The translations under genes and the position numbers were made by a program. From assembly GCA_911728435.2 (NCBI GenBank), contig OU452201.1, positions 7,378,001-7,442,000 on the forward strand: a stretch of DNA of 64,000 bases, given 5' to 3'. Under the pieces are notes generated by a model that saw only the letters and a list, made by a program, of their open reading frames with translations, did not search any database and was not told where the DNA came from. This DNA comes from Apoderus coryli. Its lineage: Eukaryota; Arthropoda; Insecta; Coleoptera; Attelabidae. The stretch's first letter is position 1. Every line of letters begins with the position of its first letter. This document shows positions 25,570 to 39,420 of this stretch, piece after piece.

Positions 25570-26167
25570 TATACTAATTCCGGTGCATATAGAGTTTAGA
25601 TGCACCGTCATTCATCATTTAAATCAACTCATTTGGCTCAGTAAAAGATGTTTTATTGTTGTAATATTTCAAATTCGTTATGTATAGTGATCCAAATGCA
25701 AAATGTTTCTGTTTTATATAAAATTTACAGGAAATTTCTAGCTGTCACATTATATTTAGTGAATAAAGTGGCCTAAAATAATACATTTTGCTGAATCATT
25801 TGGGCACTTAAACTCCAGCCTATTCATGCATACAGTTCGTCCAGTTTGTACTGCTTTAAACATAATATTAGTAGTGCTAAAAATATGTTTTTAAAAGAAT
25901 ACTTATAACAAAAAAATATGCTTTGGAAATTAGGCAAAAAAGATCGCCGTTGCTAGCATCCTGAGTAGGAGACTTTAATAGAAGTGGTCGCGGTGTCCCC
26001 GTCCAAGCCAAGTCCTTTTTGAACACCACAGAACTGAATCTCTAATGGACACACTATTAATTTTTTTAAAACTATAAAAAATGTATAACTGTATAAAATC
26101 GTCTATGATAGTGGGCCGAATGCCCTCCATTCCTTAATATTTACAAACACATATTATTATTTATACA

Positions 26168-27539
26168 GGAAATCCCTTTGGGATTTCCCAGTCGGTTTGT
26201 GGTAGTTTTATCTATGAAAAAAGTCATTGAGGGTGGCAAAAAAAAAAATAAGTTTTTCCTACAAACAATGGTTAGTTAAGTCGTTGCGGCATGTCAACAA
26301 ATAATTATTTTATATGATTGTACACTTATCTTCCGGTATATATTCCTTTTCAATTTCCATTCTGTCTTTTACAGTAATATTTTTGCACATTTTTGGAAAT
26401 TATTGTATTTACGTTGTTTTACTATAGACAGTATACCTAGTACATGTTAATTATTATGACAGATGGATTTATGTTATAATTTGACACTATGGAAAACCTC
26501 TACTTTTTTGGTGGTGGAGTTCAGTGTATTTGCATTATTTTTTAGATAAGTAAGCATCAGTTTTGACTGGAAATTTTCATATAAGGTTTGTTAGCTAGGT
26601 ACTTCCAATACAAACAATTATTTATTGATATCGAAATATTTTTGTGTGGGGTAGCTGTCACAATTTATATGACATTTGGAATAGTGATATTTATAAAAGG
26701 AACGTAGTATGTGTGAAGTGAGTCATATTTTTAAAGATTAATACTTTTTCAATAGAATTTATGAATTTGTACGTCATTCTTTGACACGATTGCGACTAAA
26801 AATTTACGAAATTGCTTCTCCCATATGTTTTTCTAAGAATATAGTCATGAAAATGGTTTTTAAAGAAAAATCGACAAATTCCAATATAGTTGTGCCTCTA
26901 GTTTCACGTCATAATTTGCTAATATTTCTAACGTTGGTGTCACTGATTTTAGTTTCGTTGACACTTCTAGTTTCACGTCATAATTTGGTTTAGGTCAGAA
27001 TGTTTTTTCTAACGCGTCAGACAAATTGCTTGTGTCAAATAGTTTATTATTTTCTTTGTTTACATTCATAGTCTAAAAGTTTTCGGCATTATTTTCATGT
27101 TTAAGATCAATTTCTATCAACATGTTGTATATTGTAGTGTTATAAAAAGGTTATTCGATATAGTTGTAGTAAATTTAGAAGTTGTCATTGTGTATTTAAA
27201 GTAATTTTAGTGAAAAAGTGATAATAACCTAAAGTGACAGTGCCATGAAAGCCGTCAGATGGATGGATGTGATCAAATGTTTGTGATAGCTCAAGAAGAA
27301 TAGTTGATATCTCCCTCTGCGTCACACACTTAAATGAACTGTGTAGATATAATTAAATTAATTGATTAAATAGTGAAACCGCATTAAATCACAGTTGAAA
27401 AGTTCCTAGTTCCCGTGAGAAAAAAATAAATTTTCCATTTGTATTGTGGTGCGATGCATCCTGGCAGCGGATTCGCAGATCGCTTACCCGAACTTTTGCC
27501 AATTTTGCAGCTTTTCGACGACAAAGACAGCGCTATCAG
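26168..27539. repeat. Dispersed repeat, copy A (hairpin start, GACAAAGACAGC end)
   Basis: Begins with a hairpin (GGAAATCCC, TTT, GGGATTTCC), then CCAGTCGG and GTCATTGAGGG. Near its other end (27519-27539) is GACAAAGACAGCGCTATCAG. Copy B at 55.2-55.8 kb has both landmarks in the same order. Inside copy A a segment around CTAGTTTCACGTCATAATTT occurs twice (about 26898 and 26967). No coding sequence was recognised; the limits and the link between the two ends are inferred from the shared order. Confidence 0.4.
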
Positions 27540-30472
27540 AATAATTATTAATTTTCTTTTGTTGAAAAAAAAAACCAGTCTGCTATAATGCTGTGTTCAA
27601 TAAATATGTTTGAGAAGCAGCTTTTCTGGTATTGTTTCGATTTGTATGTACTTTCTTTCTATACGCTTTTCTCTATTGATTGTTCAGCAATCTAAATACA
27701 GTTGGGAAAGGGGGATTGTAAACTAATTGAAAATATATTTTTGGACGCTGATTTCCACTTTTTATTTGCCTGCCTGTCGTGGTATTAGGGTTTCGCGCGA
27801 TTTCGATACGTTGTAATGGGTTATCAATTTCCTCATTTGGCAACGCTGCTTCACTAACATACATAGTGATTGATGGTCGATGGTACTTTAGAAGTGTTTT
27901 GAAAATTTAAAGGATTATACTCAGGTCAACCCTGTTGTTGTACAACTTCCAATTATACCGGACTTTCAAATGGAACATCATTTATTTTGAATTTTTTTGG
28001 TGCAAAAATGGTATCCGGAAAATATTCGCCATTTTGTCGGTTGAATAGACAGAATCTTGAATTTTGGAATGTCGTTCAAGAACATCTTAAGAATATCAAT
28101 TATTTTGAGAGATTGACGCACATGATTACAGGGTCGTCGCGTATTACTGTAGTATGTTCTACTACTAAAAATAGGCATAAATCATTTTTTTCGAATAGCA
28201 CACGTTGTATATTAACAAAAATTCTGAAACACAATCAAATTTGCTATACCTAAACTGTAAAGTTTCCGAAATAAACACAAATTTGTATAGAAATTTGTCA
28301 TTAAATGTCTTGAAAAATTGTTATTATAATATTTTGACATTAAGTGTTGTTTATGTGTGGTGAACCTTAGCAAAATAATCAGTCAAATGAAGTTTTAATT
28401 AATATGTTTATTATTTATGAGCAAATGGACAAATTTACAGAAATAACATGAAATCTATCCTGATTTACAGCCAATGAACAAGAGAAAGTTTGCACGGCTA
28501 CAAAATAATTTCTAACTATGGGTCATAATTGAAAACAAATTACTTATATTATGTCAAAAAACAAACAGGTAAAGTTAAAAAGCGTATACAATAACATTAC
28601 AATAAAAATGTAAAATATTTATAATAAATTTTCAAAATGACCATCGACCAGCAATCACTGTATATGTATATGTATTTAACTATCATTCAGGGCATCATAT
28701 GTTTAATGAAATGCTTTCCATTTTACGGTGTGGATCCTTTAACAAACGTCGAATGTGTTAAAATGATAAAAAAAATTATTACAAAAATGCCTGTCTTACT
28801 AATTGTGCCCTATTTTACCTTGGATTTGCATTTCTACCCTCACAAAATTCAGTTAAAACAAGAACTGAAGCCTTTATCCTGTTTGGGAGTTCTAACAACA
28901 AACAACGTTTGGATGAACATTATTCAAATTTTTTTCAGGTGAATTGTTGATAAGACCTGGTATAATATTATGATAGACGTAATAATTCTTCTTTAATTTT
29001 TAATGTTCAAATTCTAAACGCCCTTTTGTTGTATTTAATTTGTCTTTATCATGGTTATATCACTTTGAAATATGGGCTTGGTTTCTTTATAAATCATGTA
29101 CCTACTTACAAAAAGTAATCATCAGTTGGGTATTTATGATTGATTTATATGATATTTAGTCTTATGCGGTAGGTCCTTATTATGAAGAGGGTGTAACGAC
29201 ATGGTTCTATCCGAAGAATAATTATTAATTGTTTTCCTTTAATAGATACGGTACATACAAAAAAAAGACGATTGTATACAGGGTGATTCATCCTGAATGG
29301 CCTATTCAGTTCTCGGGAACTTCAAAATATATGTTGATGAAACTTTGGGGTTCGGTAATTTCGGAAAGGTTCTAAATTTGCAATTTGTAGAAAGAATCTA
29401 GTAAACAAATGCCATAATCAACGTTACGTAACATTTATCTCTTTTCTCTCCCTGTTCTCTTTGTTGTATGTTTTAGGATGCGGGTGCACAAATGATCCGT
29501 GCTCCACTAACTAAACTTGCTTTTAAACGGTTGCCATTTTTCGGGATATCTAACAAGTACAAACGCTAAACTAAAACTTTTTTTACTCTCGACACGCGTT
29601 TCGCTAACAATGTTAGCATCCCCAGGAGAGAACTACGACTGTTTTAACTTTAGTTTTACGAAAAACTAGCACACTTTCTATTTGTAAAAATAACGGGGAT
29701 ACCACGCTAAAGTACCCAAAATGGAACACCGGGTACATGTTTAGTAATTAATTTCATAGCTTTGTTTTAATAGTTTCAAAATATTCATGTTCACACAGTG
29801 TTTATAAATCTCATATCCTTTGAGGAAGAAATATGAACACTGGGCTGTTTCGTTCTTATTTAAACTTAAGCATTGTTGTCTAACGAGTTCCTGATTCTCT
29901 AAATTGGCGAAAAGATAAATCCCTGGACATTTTTATGTCTTTCTGTTTTGTTAAAGTAAATATATTACCTACTAACATATTATATATACACCTATTATTA
30001 TACAAAAGATACTAAAATGTTTAGACATGTAATGATTTTGATTTTTTTTATGGCAAAAACACCGATTTTAATTGTTGTTCTCAGAACATCGATAAACGTT
30101 TGCCAAAACCAGCTGACATCTTTACACGTTTAGAATTAAAATTGTGTGCTCAATATTTTTCGGTTTGCATAATGTACACCGTGTCCCAAATTGGTCTAGA
30201 CTGCATTGTATTGACGTTCTTAGCGGTAGTTATTTTTATAAACTAATTTTAAATTCCCTGTTTACATTTGCTTAAAAAAGTAATCACTTTTTATGGGTCT
30301 AAAGTAACTCGTTTTGTAGAAATTTGCTCCTAAACAAAAGACTGCAACTGTCTGAGATACTGTGTAACATTACTTACATACATACCCACATTATAACTCA
30401 TTTAAAAAAGTTAATCTACCTTCAACTTAGGGAATAAGGACTGTAGAAAATGCTAGTAGTTTTTATTAATTC

Positions 30473-30685
30473 AAGCGACGTTTCGCCATATATTTACTGG
30501 CTTCATCAGGCTCTCTCGAAATTGAATTGTAATGTAAAAAGCTCATTTTATAACAACACAAGAGAAGAAAACTATTATAGAAGTAAAAGTAATTAAAAAG
30601 CTGCTCTACAACCACAGTGTATAAAACAATATTCAGAGAGCCTGATGAAGTCGATATATCCATGGCGAAACGTCGCTTGAAAGCT
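30473..30685. repeat. Inverted repeat with a hammerhead-like motif in each arm
   Basis: The arms 30471-30515 and 30636-30682 are inverted copies (AAGCGACGTTTCGCCAT against ATGGCGAAACGTCGCTT). Minus-strand arm: GAGC, CTGATGAA, GCCA...TGGC hairpin, GAAACGTC, GCTT. Plus-strand arm (30638-30678): GAGC, CTGATGAA, GTC...GGC hairpin, GAAACGTC, GCTT. Inverted or tandem pairs of hammerhead motifs are known from Penelope-like elements, but no reverse transcriptase is seen here. Confidence 0.6.
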
Positions 30686-30758
30686 TCAGTTTTACAACTC
30701 TTCTGAAGCCAAATAAAACACTTTTATTGCTTAATCTCATACCACTTTTTTTAGTAGT

Positions 30759-31066
30759 GTGACTTTTGTGATAGCCGCTAGACTCAGTGAAGACGGGATG
30801 GGTTGTAAGATTTAAGTGGCCTAGTAATGTAAATAAGCCTTGTGGCGTCTACCCTTAACATGTTACAACCCATCCCGTCTTCACTGAGTTTGACGGCCAG
30901 CACAAAAGTCACGTCTCAGACAACCTCGACAGGTTTTCTCAGATTAGCTATCTTGCGGAACTGTTGTACTTGTAATTATCCTTGGTCCTTCCATTATCAC
31001 TAATTTATAATTAAATAATAATAATTCGAATGCGTCGTATATAAGATATTTGGCGCCCAACGTGGG
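30759..31066 (+). mobile_element. Short LTR-like segment with primer-binding site and an inverted copy of its start
   Basis: A primer-binding-site-like sequence, TGGCGCCCAACGTGGG at 31051-31066, marks the start of an LTR retroelement interior. The LTR upstream may run from TGTTACAACCC at 30861 to about 31050 (190 bp). Its first 50 bp also occur as an inverted copy at 30759-30809 (minus strand), separated by 51 bp, forming a large hairpin around GACGGGATGGGTTGT. After the binding site I see no gag or pol, so this is a fragment. LTR limits are uncertain. Confidence 0.45.
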
Positions 31067-34000
31067 AGTAGTTATTGTCACTAACCCTGATAGCATGCAG
31101 CATGATAAGGTGTTTTTTGAATTATGGCAAATGTTTGATTTTAAATCACCCTGTATCTAGACAACTAATCCCTTTAAGGGTATGTATTGTCGGTCGAATA
31201 TAGAGAAAACTGTTCGGTTATTACTCTGTCAAACCTCGTATACATGTTATTGTGCTTAAAACAGTTTAAGCGTTGAATAAAATTAAATAAACCAGGTAAA
31301 TCTTAGTTAGCGACGTATTTATGTGACGTTGTTTTGTTTGAAATCACAAGCCTCTTGCTACTCATCTTAAAATTATGTTATTATGTCGTTTATTTGTTTG
31401 ATATTCATTTGTTTTCTTTACGCGTCGCGTCGGCTTCTTCGCTTTAGTTATTACGACTAGTAAACATGAATTTAGTAAATGCAAGTAAACAGGATAAGAA
31501 ACGGTTAATGGTAGTACAGATAATTAAGAAATTGAGTTGATAAAAATTAGTTAATGCTTGATGAAACAGTTCTAGCTCATGTACTATATTTACGCAGTAG
31601 CAGTAGATTGGTGCGGGTGGAACAGCTTCAATTTTGTTTAGATGTATAGGCTTTTTTTATAAGCGTCTTATATATTTTTTTTAGATCTGTAAATCTATCA
31701 GTAATTTACATTTTGTTTACCAAACTAATGGTATTTTATGTAAATTGGAGCACTTGGTATAGTGACACTGTGCATGTGTGATAAAAATAATTTTTATATA
31801 CAATGAGGAGTAAAAGTAACGCACAAATTCGATACAATTCTGGTTTTAAGTTTCCCGGATTTTTGTAACATAAAAATATACAACGTCAATCGCGTATAGT
31901 AGATCAATATGTGTTTGTCTTATGCAACCCCCTGTATATTATTGATTTTTTTGATTCTCCATAAGATTCTAACAAAAAAATCGGTTGTGTTGCCCCAAAA
32001 CTTTCCCGACAAGATACCTATAATATAGTTAAAAATATATGAACTGCGTAACGAATCAAAATTTTAATAATTATTATACAAGGGGCATGCATATGCAATT
32101 ACGAATTTATGTTTGACTTTTGGTGCTCGCTGTATATTATGTGCCCATTAAACTTGTTTTCTTTATATTTTGATATTTCCTCCAAAATTTGTTAAGTATA
32201 AATCATTATAGTTGTTTTAAAACAACCCCTATTAACATGATATAAAAATATTATTACTACTATAAAATTTAATGATTAATTTAAATTTTTACTGCTCTTA
32301 GAACACAGAAATTACTGTTTTTTTACTTTTCGGTAAATTAGCTGGCCTCACACGTGGAGATTTCAGTGCGGATTTGATTCACTACATAGTCGGAATATAT
32401 GAACGGTCTATGAAAACCTTATTGCTTCTCACCCCGCTCATTTTAATTCCTTAGAGAACTATTTAATATCGCAAAGATCATATAGAGATATACGAGGGCG
32501 GGGTGGAACATTTCCGTCTTGATGAAGACTAATATTTTTTGGTGAATCTTTCAATATAATCTCCATCAACTGTGTTTTATTGCAGTGATAGACCTCAAAA
32601 TACGCATTTACAGCATCCGGATGCGATTAAGCAAAGAATTATGCTGTATGAAGAGACAATCGTAACGACCGATGTATGGGAAGGCAGATTGTCATGGTGA
32701 AATAAGATTATTTTTTCGCCAAATGAGATCCTTCAAACTTTGCTTAGCATTGATCAGTGATGGTTTTATCTTTTTCAGGAAACATAACCTTATCGTGGAT
32801 AGTTAAATCTGTTCAAAAATTGCAGTATTACCAGGTCTCCTGAATTTCCAGTAAATCTATTGATTTCAGTTGTTTTTCTATTGATCTACTGATATATTTT
32901 GCTAATCTACTGAAAAACTGAGGAAAAACATATTATAATGAAACATTCAATACTAAAATTGTAGAAAAATTACGAATAGCAAATCATCATGATATCGCCT
33001 CTTGAAATTACTAACGTTCCAAACACAATTGTAATCTACAGCAATTTTTAGATCCTGCATTGCCTAATAAAATCCTGACAAAAGTTGATTTAAATAAATT
33101 GGATGCAAAAACTCTATTTTTATCCAAAGAAAAATGTATTTTAATTATAAAAATGCATAAAACAATAATTATACAAAAACATCTACATTTTTCGTTAAAA
33201 AGGTTTACAAAAGAAACACGAAATCGTTTTATCTGAAATGTCAAATACACTCTTCCATACATGCTGTATATATACATATGCACAATTAATCTGAAATAAC
33301 GAACCCGTAAACTTTCAACTTTGCGAAACTCTCAACTCCACACATAATGCGACCGCAACTCCACATACACCACAAACATAAAATAATATAATCGATATGT
33401 ACGTGTGCGAGGGTGTGTAACAGATTTAATTACAACACGAAAACAAGCTTTTAAACTATACAATTTCAATGCTGCTAGAAGCAAAAAAGCTGTTTCTGAC
33501 TCTAAATTTTTATGAATAATTAAAAAACTTGCGTATACACATAGCTTTAGCTGTTCCGAGTTAGAACTGTTCTGCCAAGCTTCGTCTGTCAACATCCACT
33601 ACCCAAAGTTGTTAAGTTCTGTAGTGAAGTCAAGATGATTGAGAGCTTAGAATCCGTCGGATAACCCTTTTATTATAAATTCTCCTCTCCAGAGAAATAA
33701 GTTTAGTTGTGTCCTAATTTGAACCTAATAGTAAGAAAAGCTGACTGTAGTAAAATGTGAACCATAGTGCAACTTGACCGTATGTGGTCTTATATTTTCA
33801 TGTAAGTAATATTATTTGTATTCTATTATCTCTAATTTAAGTTTCATCATTTTGTAAAAGTCTTCTCAACTTTAACTGTTAATAAACTTAGACTATTTAA
33901 ACTTGGTATTTGGTATTTCAATCTTTTAGATAAGGTCCTTATTTTCAATGCCCTCGTAGTTCACGTTAAACTTAAACGAGACAATATTGAAAACCACGTT

Positions 34001-34995
34001 TTTGACAAAGACCTCTAAAATAATTTATTACACTTTTTAAAATTTTGTAACACTCCAAACCAAGTTTTGAAAGTTTTAGAGATAACGACAAGAAATACAA
34101 TACCTTTATCTTCAACTATAATAGGTATTCAGTGAAACAAATAAAGCTTTCAGCAAAAAATCAAAACTATCACATTAATTTAAACTCTCTTGATAAATAG
34201 ACATATAAATATCTGTCGGGAACAATACGTTCTAGGAATATTTCCTGCTCTGTCGCAGGGACATTTCCTGTGAAACTTTTTAAATGCATTACACCCGATG
34301 TGAAAGAGACAGGAAGGAGGCAGGAAAAAACAGCGTGACCGTCCATTATTTTCAATTTGCGGCTACTGGTTGGGTGAAAAATATCTTTTGTAAAAATAAA
34401 TTTTACAGTTAACGTTACCTAGTTTTTCTGTCAGCAGATATTGTTTTAAATTAATGCCATATTTTTTTACTTTTTTAAGTTTTCTAATAAAATAATTATA
34501 CATATAGTCGTTATAATCTCAATTGAAATCATAATCCGATAGGAACTTGCCACATTTTAACCATCTCTCGTACACAACCTTCCCATTAAAATTGCATTTT
34601 CCAGAATACCTCCAATAACATCTCAATTATCTACTGCACTTTGATGGCGTATATTTTTGTGCAACCAAAAATAAAAAAAAAATAAGAGCAGAAGAAAAAC
34701 GCTTAAAACGTATGTGTGTTGATTTCTAAAAATAAATAAAGCACTCAGAAAATATATGTGTATTATGTTTATTGCAACTTTTGAAGTGCTCTGGAAACGA
34801 AGGCAATTAACATACCTTATGGTTGTGTATAGTTTGAACATTATAAATAAATCGTTTATCAAACTGTTATCGAGTTGCAGTAGTAAAAACACCGGAAAAT
34901 TAAAGATGGATGAAAAACTCCGACCAGTGCACCAATTGAAATAATATAATAATTCCGAAACTTGTCTTTTTTAGCAAATTTTTTTTACTATTTCT

Positions 34996-35332
34996 TGAGA
35001 ATAAATGGATACATTTGCAAAAGAAAAAGTGTTGTTTTACCAAGACAATGCACCGTGTCACAAATCGATGAAAACTATGGCAAAATTGAATGAATTGGGC
35101 TTACCCACCCACCGTATTCTCCAGATTTAACCCCCTGCGACTTTTTCCTGTTTTCATATCTCAAAAGAATGCCTGCTGGAAAGAAATTTAAGTCAAATAA
35201 TGAAGTAATCAATGAAACTGAGGCCTATTTTGACGAGAAAGAGAAATCGTACTATAAAAGTGGTATCGATGTTTTTTTCTTACTTATCGTACGTCGGACG
35301 TATTGAATAACCTGTTATACAAGGTGATTCCC
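34996..35332 (+). pseudogene. Mariner transposase C-terminal relic
   Basis: The plus strand encodes KEKVLFYQDNAPCHKSMKTM, with the second catalytic Asp in QDNAPCH. A deletion and frame shift follow, then THRILQI and, in other frames, the PPYSPDL...CDFFLF block and a C-terminus like the 15.2-kb copy (EKSYYKSGI). The end at about 35310-35332 carries the inverted form of the same terminal repeat (AATACGTCCGACG on the minus strand). N-terminal half absent. Same family as the copy at 15.2-15.8 kb, inserted independently. Confidence 0.8.
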
Positions 35333-35738
35333 AAGTTTATATATTTTTTTAACTAATACAAAATGTTCAATTGGGGCCTGTAGTAGGTACTATTAGTTAA
35401 ACGCAGTATGTTGATGTTTGATGTTAGTTCTTCGTATAAATCATGAATCAAAGCTGCCTTGTCCGCATATCAGAAGGTTTATATTGTTGATAATCCTAAT
35501 TGAATTTAGACCAATTTGCAAGGCCGATTTTAAAGTTTGGAGGGCAAAGCAGCACTGATGTTTGGATCATTTTCTTGTCTGAAATTCTGAGAGAGCACGT
35601 GGAAGTTTTTCTTGCAAAAAACAATTTATTTCTCAGTTTCAATCAAAAAAGATGACTTCAATGTATCCCAAAGGGTTTTTTCCAGCAGTTTCACTTCGTT
35701 TTGCTTCTTATATTTCTTACAAAGTATCTAGAAACTTC

Positions 35739-35952
35739 AATGTTTAATGGCTGGTTGGAATTTCCTAAAAAATGTTTTAAAAATGCGTTTAAGAGGGTCG
35801 ATAAAGACCTTCTTAAAGCCAACTTGAAAAATTTCATATTCAATATTTTCTTCAAACATGGAATTTTGAAAAGTCATATTGAAAATTTAATTTTGCTATT
35901 AGAACGCATTTTTAAAACATTTTTTGGGGAATTCCAACTAGCCATTAAACTG
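35739..35952. repeat. Palindromic element, arms of about 55 bp
   Basis: The arms 35739-35793 and 35899-35952 are inverted copies (GTTTAATGGCTGGTTGGAAT against ATTCCAACTAGCCATTAAAC, continuing through AAATGTTTTAAAAATGCGTT), with about 105 bp between them. The open frame across it at 35701-35976 is a by-product. Confidence 0.75.
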
Positions 35953-36495
35953 ATTTTTTACGGACGCCCGTTATAACTTATTTTTTCAGAACAAAATAGG
36001 AAAATACGTATAGTCTTTAGGTATATTATATTCGAAAGTGAAAGCATTTACGCCTATAGGGAGATATAAATTTTTTATAGTCGGTTTTCCAGAGAACTTT
36101 TATCGTTGACGACCGTATATATGAAAATAAAAACGTCCAGTGGACTTCATTATATTAAAATATTGAAGATAATTTCGGTCACACGCACATAAAACAAAAA
36201 AGGTTCTCCTCATAATAATAAAATTTATGTGGACGAGTATTTTTGGCACTAGTTTTGTCCATTTAAAATATTTTATAGTTAAGAAAATTTTAAGATTCTT
36301 CGAGAAAAATTGCTTTTATTTTAACTCATTAATTCGGTGAAATTTACGAAAAACACCCCTAACGGCCAAACGGTTAAATATAGTGGAATTCTGTTTATCT
36401 CAGTGAGCTTTGCATGATATTTGAGCCTAGAGAACGCATATCAGTTTTTTAGCGTATAGTTTGGGCTACCCTGTATGTACATGGGGCCTCCGTAA

Positions 36496-36540
<45 letters not shown>

Positions 36541-36600
36541 GCCTTTATTTTTAAATGGGCGAAGTCTAGCCTAAGACCATTCTTACTCAACCCATTATAC
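36496..36600 (-). repeat. LINE-type 3' end with a long ATT tail
   Basis: On the minus strand, GACTTCGCCCATTT is followed by AATAAAGGC and about 14 ATT units (plus strand (AAT)n at 36496-36539). This is the same family layout as in the P4HA intron, but with a longer tail, hence probably younger. Confidence 0.55.
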
Positions 36601-38899
36601 AACAAAAAATGTACAATACACATTTACACAACAGAAAAATAAAACAAGTGTTGATAACTTAAAACTAAGCACATCAATAAATTACAATAAAAGAATTACA
36701 AAATTAATTAAATGTAAATTTACAAATTAGTGCATAATTAGCCAAAGCTCTGATCAAACCGCCTTAATATTTTCAGCTTCAATTTGCAGTAGATGCAATT
36801 TTCCAGCACATTTAGATAAAATTAACAAAATATTTTTACAGTATTGCATTAGTAGCATGGAGTGGTAAAATAATGTAGTTTTAAATATCATTAAAAAATA
36901 CCGGCGATGTAAAATATTATGATATTGTTATAGATATCTAATTTTATTGCTTTCCTAGACCACACCTTTAAATCATGTCGTAATACACAGGTATAATATT
37001 ATATTGAAGTGAGAAATATTTTTCTACGACCAATGGCGGCGAAAAATTTTATATTTAACTATTTTTCGACAGTAAAAAAGCTCTTATTTTGAAAACAATA
37101 TTTTATGGGAGGTCATTTTATAAAAAAAAATGTGCCCTAAACATTCTACGTCCGGAAAAGCATTGTTTCATTTCAATTCGAATGCAATTGGCACATTTTA
37201 GCTTGCATGTAATGAGGTTGTTCTGATTTTTTGATATGTTGTATCTGATGAAGTGCGAATCGAAAACTCGGATTAGTCGAGTTTTCGACCTCAAAAGCCC
37301 TCCGGATCATTGTTAAATATTACTAAAACCGCGAAATTTTCACCATTTTTCTACTTTATGTCAATTTTGATCACCAAGGACTAATGTTACGGCAAAAGTT
37401 GTTATATACAGTTTTAAAGCAAACAAAATTACAGAAGAGAGAAAGGAGATTAATTTAGTCGATGTAAGTGAAATAGTTTCCAAGATACGACAGTTTAAAT
37501 TTTGCAAAATTTCCAAAAAAAATTAAATTTTTCAGTTTGTTTGCAGTGTTTGTCAATATTGACCACTATTAAGGAGGACTAATTTTCGAACAAAAAGTCA
37601 CTAAGTTGTTTTTTTTAGACGATCCATATTTTATTTTTATTTTGAGATGTTTATATTATTTTGAATTATTTGTAGTTCCTTTACATTGTTTTATTTTGTT
37701 TGTTTTCTTCTTTTTTTGTTTTGTAGTGTTTACTTTGTGTAATGGATTGAGTATGATTGGCCTTTGGCAAGACTTATTATTAATAATTCTAGAGATACAG
37801 CAGTCAATAAGCAAATATTTTAAAAAGGATTTGTAAAATAATCTTAAATTTGAAGTAAATCACTGTTCAAGTGAATATGGATGAAATTTTTCATAATTCA
37901 TGGCAAATGTAACTAAATTGCAGCATACAGAACATTCCATAAAATATACCCTGACTACAAAACAAGAAAGTTTGTTGCGTACAAAATCATTTCATTAAAT
38001 ACAAGTCAAACAAAACAAAAAATAATTTTCAATACATCAGTATCACTCACAGTTAAACACCAAATATCAATGCTAAAACATGACAATGTACAAAAAAAAA
38101 TAAGAAACATTTACAACATGATGATGATAATGGTTTCCAAACATTATAAAGTCCGGATACCGGTGAATATAGATCTCCAATGCAATGGCGTGTTTACTGA
38201 GCACCAACTATAGGTTTCCTTGCATGTAAGAGTCTCTTCGGCGGTACATATACTAATGCTGCAAGAGAGAGGAGACTGCGTAAGCAAAACACTAATGACC
38301 TTAAACTCTTTCTATTATAGACTTATGACACGAGAAGAAATTACACAGCATCAACTAACTTACGTTAGGCACAATTATTAAAAAAAATAAATAAATAAAA
38401 CTATCATAATATAAAAAAAAAAACGAAATTGCATTAACAAAAGATACCTAATTTTCCTCGAGCACTCCTTCAAAAACATCAATCTAGATCTATTATTGCT
38501 ATGGTCTTTTAAATAATAAAGACGAATGAAAATGCAGGAGCAGTGACCCCTATAGTATCTCCCGTAGTGTTTTCTAACACAAAAGAAGCCCAGCATGTGA
38601 TTCGTCAAAAGAATAAAAAAGACAATCGTAGATACATCTACCTATATAGAATGGAACATGTCGATTGTCGCTCGGGATCTATAGTGACCCTTATAATTTT
38701 TTGTGATTGCGATTTTCCTTTATTTGTTTACTGGTAAGTATCTTAAATTAGTGCGTACTGATTGTGTCTATATTTTCCTACAGGATGAGCAATAATTGTT
38801 ATGAAATAATATTGTAACTATCAGGTGGTGTTTTTTCGATATGACTCATTTATAGCACGTGCGGAATTAGCTAAGCAAAATGCGCCAATTTTCCTGTTC

Positions 38900-39420
38900 T
38901 GTTTGCTCTGATTTCTTTCTCGAGGGACAACACGTCTCCATCTTGCTCGATTTCATGCCCCCAAGTGTTCTTTGCGTTGGCTTCTGATAGCAGGAAGTTT
39001 AGTCAGAATCTGCATTCGTTGCTTTCTTCTAGCCCTAATCTTGCCTGTAAGAACACATGGTTGAAGTATCCAAGGAATTTCTTGGAGTGTATCAGTTCAG
39101 GAAGATTTTGCTCAGTCTGTTTCCTTCCTAATTGGGATGTGTTTGATCAGAGATGTCCAGACTCCCTGATTGTTGATTCTCCCATCTCCAGTTTCGTCCC
39201 AAGACACTCTGCGTATGGTCTAATTTGATGCTCTTTCTATCACCAAGTGCAGGTGTGTGATATTTGTAATGATCTCTAGTGCACTAGTTATTTGTGTGCT
39301 CAGGAGCTCGAGCAGGAGCACTGTGCGCGCTATAAAGGCCCTAAGTTCATCAAGATCCACATCAAGAACAGTGTGGAATTGTCAAAACAGCATTATTTCT
39401 TTGAAAGCAGTGTTTTTCCT
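38900..39420 (-). other. GC-richer patch, possible decayed transposon coding sequence
   Basis: Composition changes noticeably here relative to the surroundings. On the minus strand a short open stretch (about 39385-39225) reads as a leucine-rich amphipathic segment (LDELRAFIARTVLLLELLS) and then stops; more broken frames follow. It looks like former coding sequence, perhaps a retroelement, but I cannot name a family. The plus-strand open frames 38965-39228 and 39257-39514 appear to be shadows. Confidence 0.3.

Noticed and set aside
28637..28942. Plus-strand ORF of 101 codons, considered as a slit exon or nested gene
   Set aside because: No LRR pattern or other domain, AT-driven codon use, no splice-site support in frame.
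29279..31153. A 1.9-kb element bounded by CAGGGTGATT and AATCACCCTG
   Set aside because: The two ends match for about ten bases only, and this terminus is very common here; pairing them would be guesswork.
35701..35976. Plus-strand ORF of 91 codons
   Set aside because: It spans the palindromic element; the two halves are reverse complements, not a gene.
37245..37300. Another hammerhead-like site (CTGATGAA ... GAAAACTCGG ... CGAGTTTTC)
   Set aside because: Stem II would have only one pair and the outer helix does not form; the hairpin after GAAAA is strong but the layout differs.
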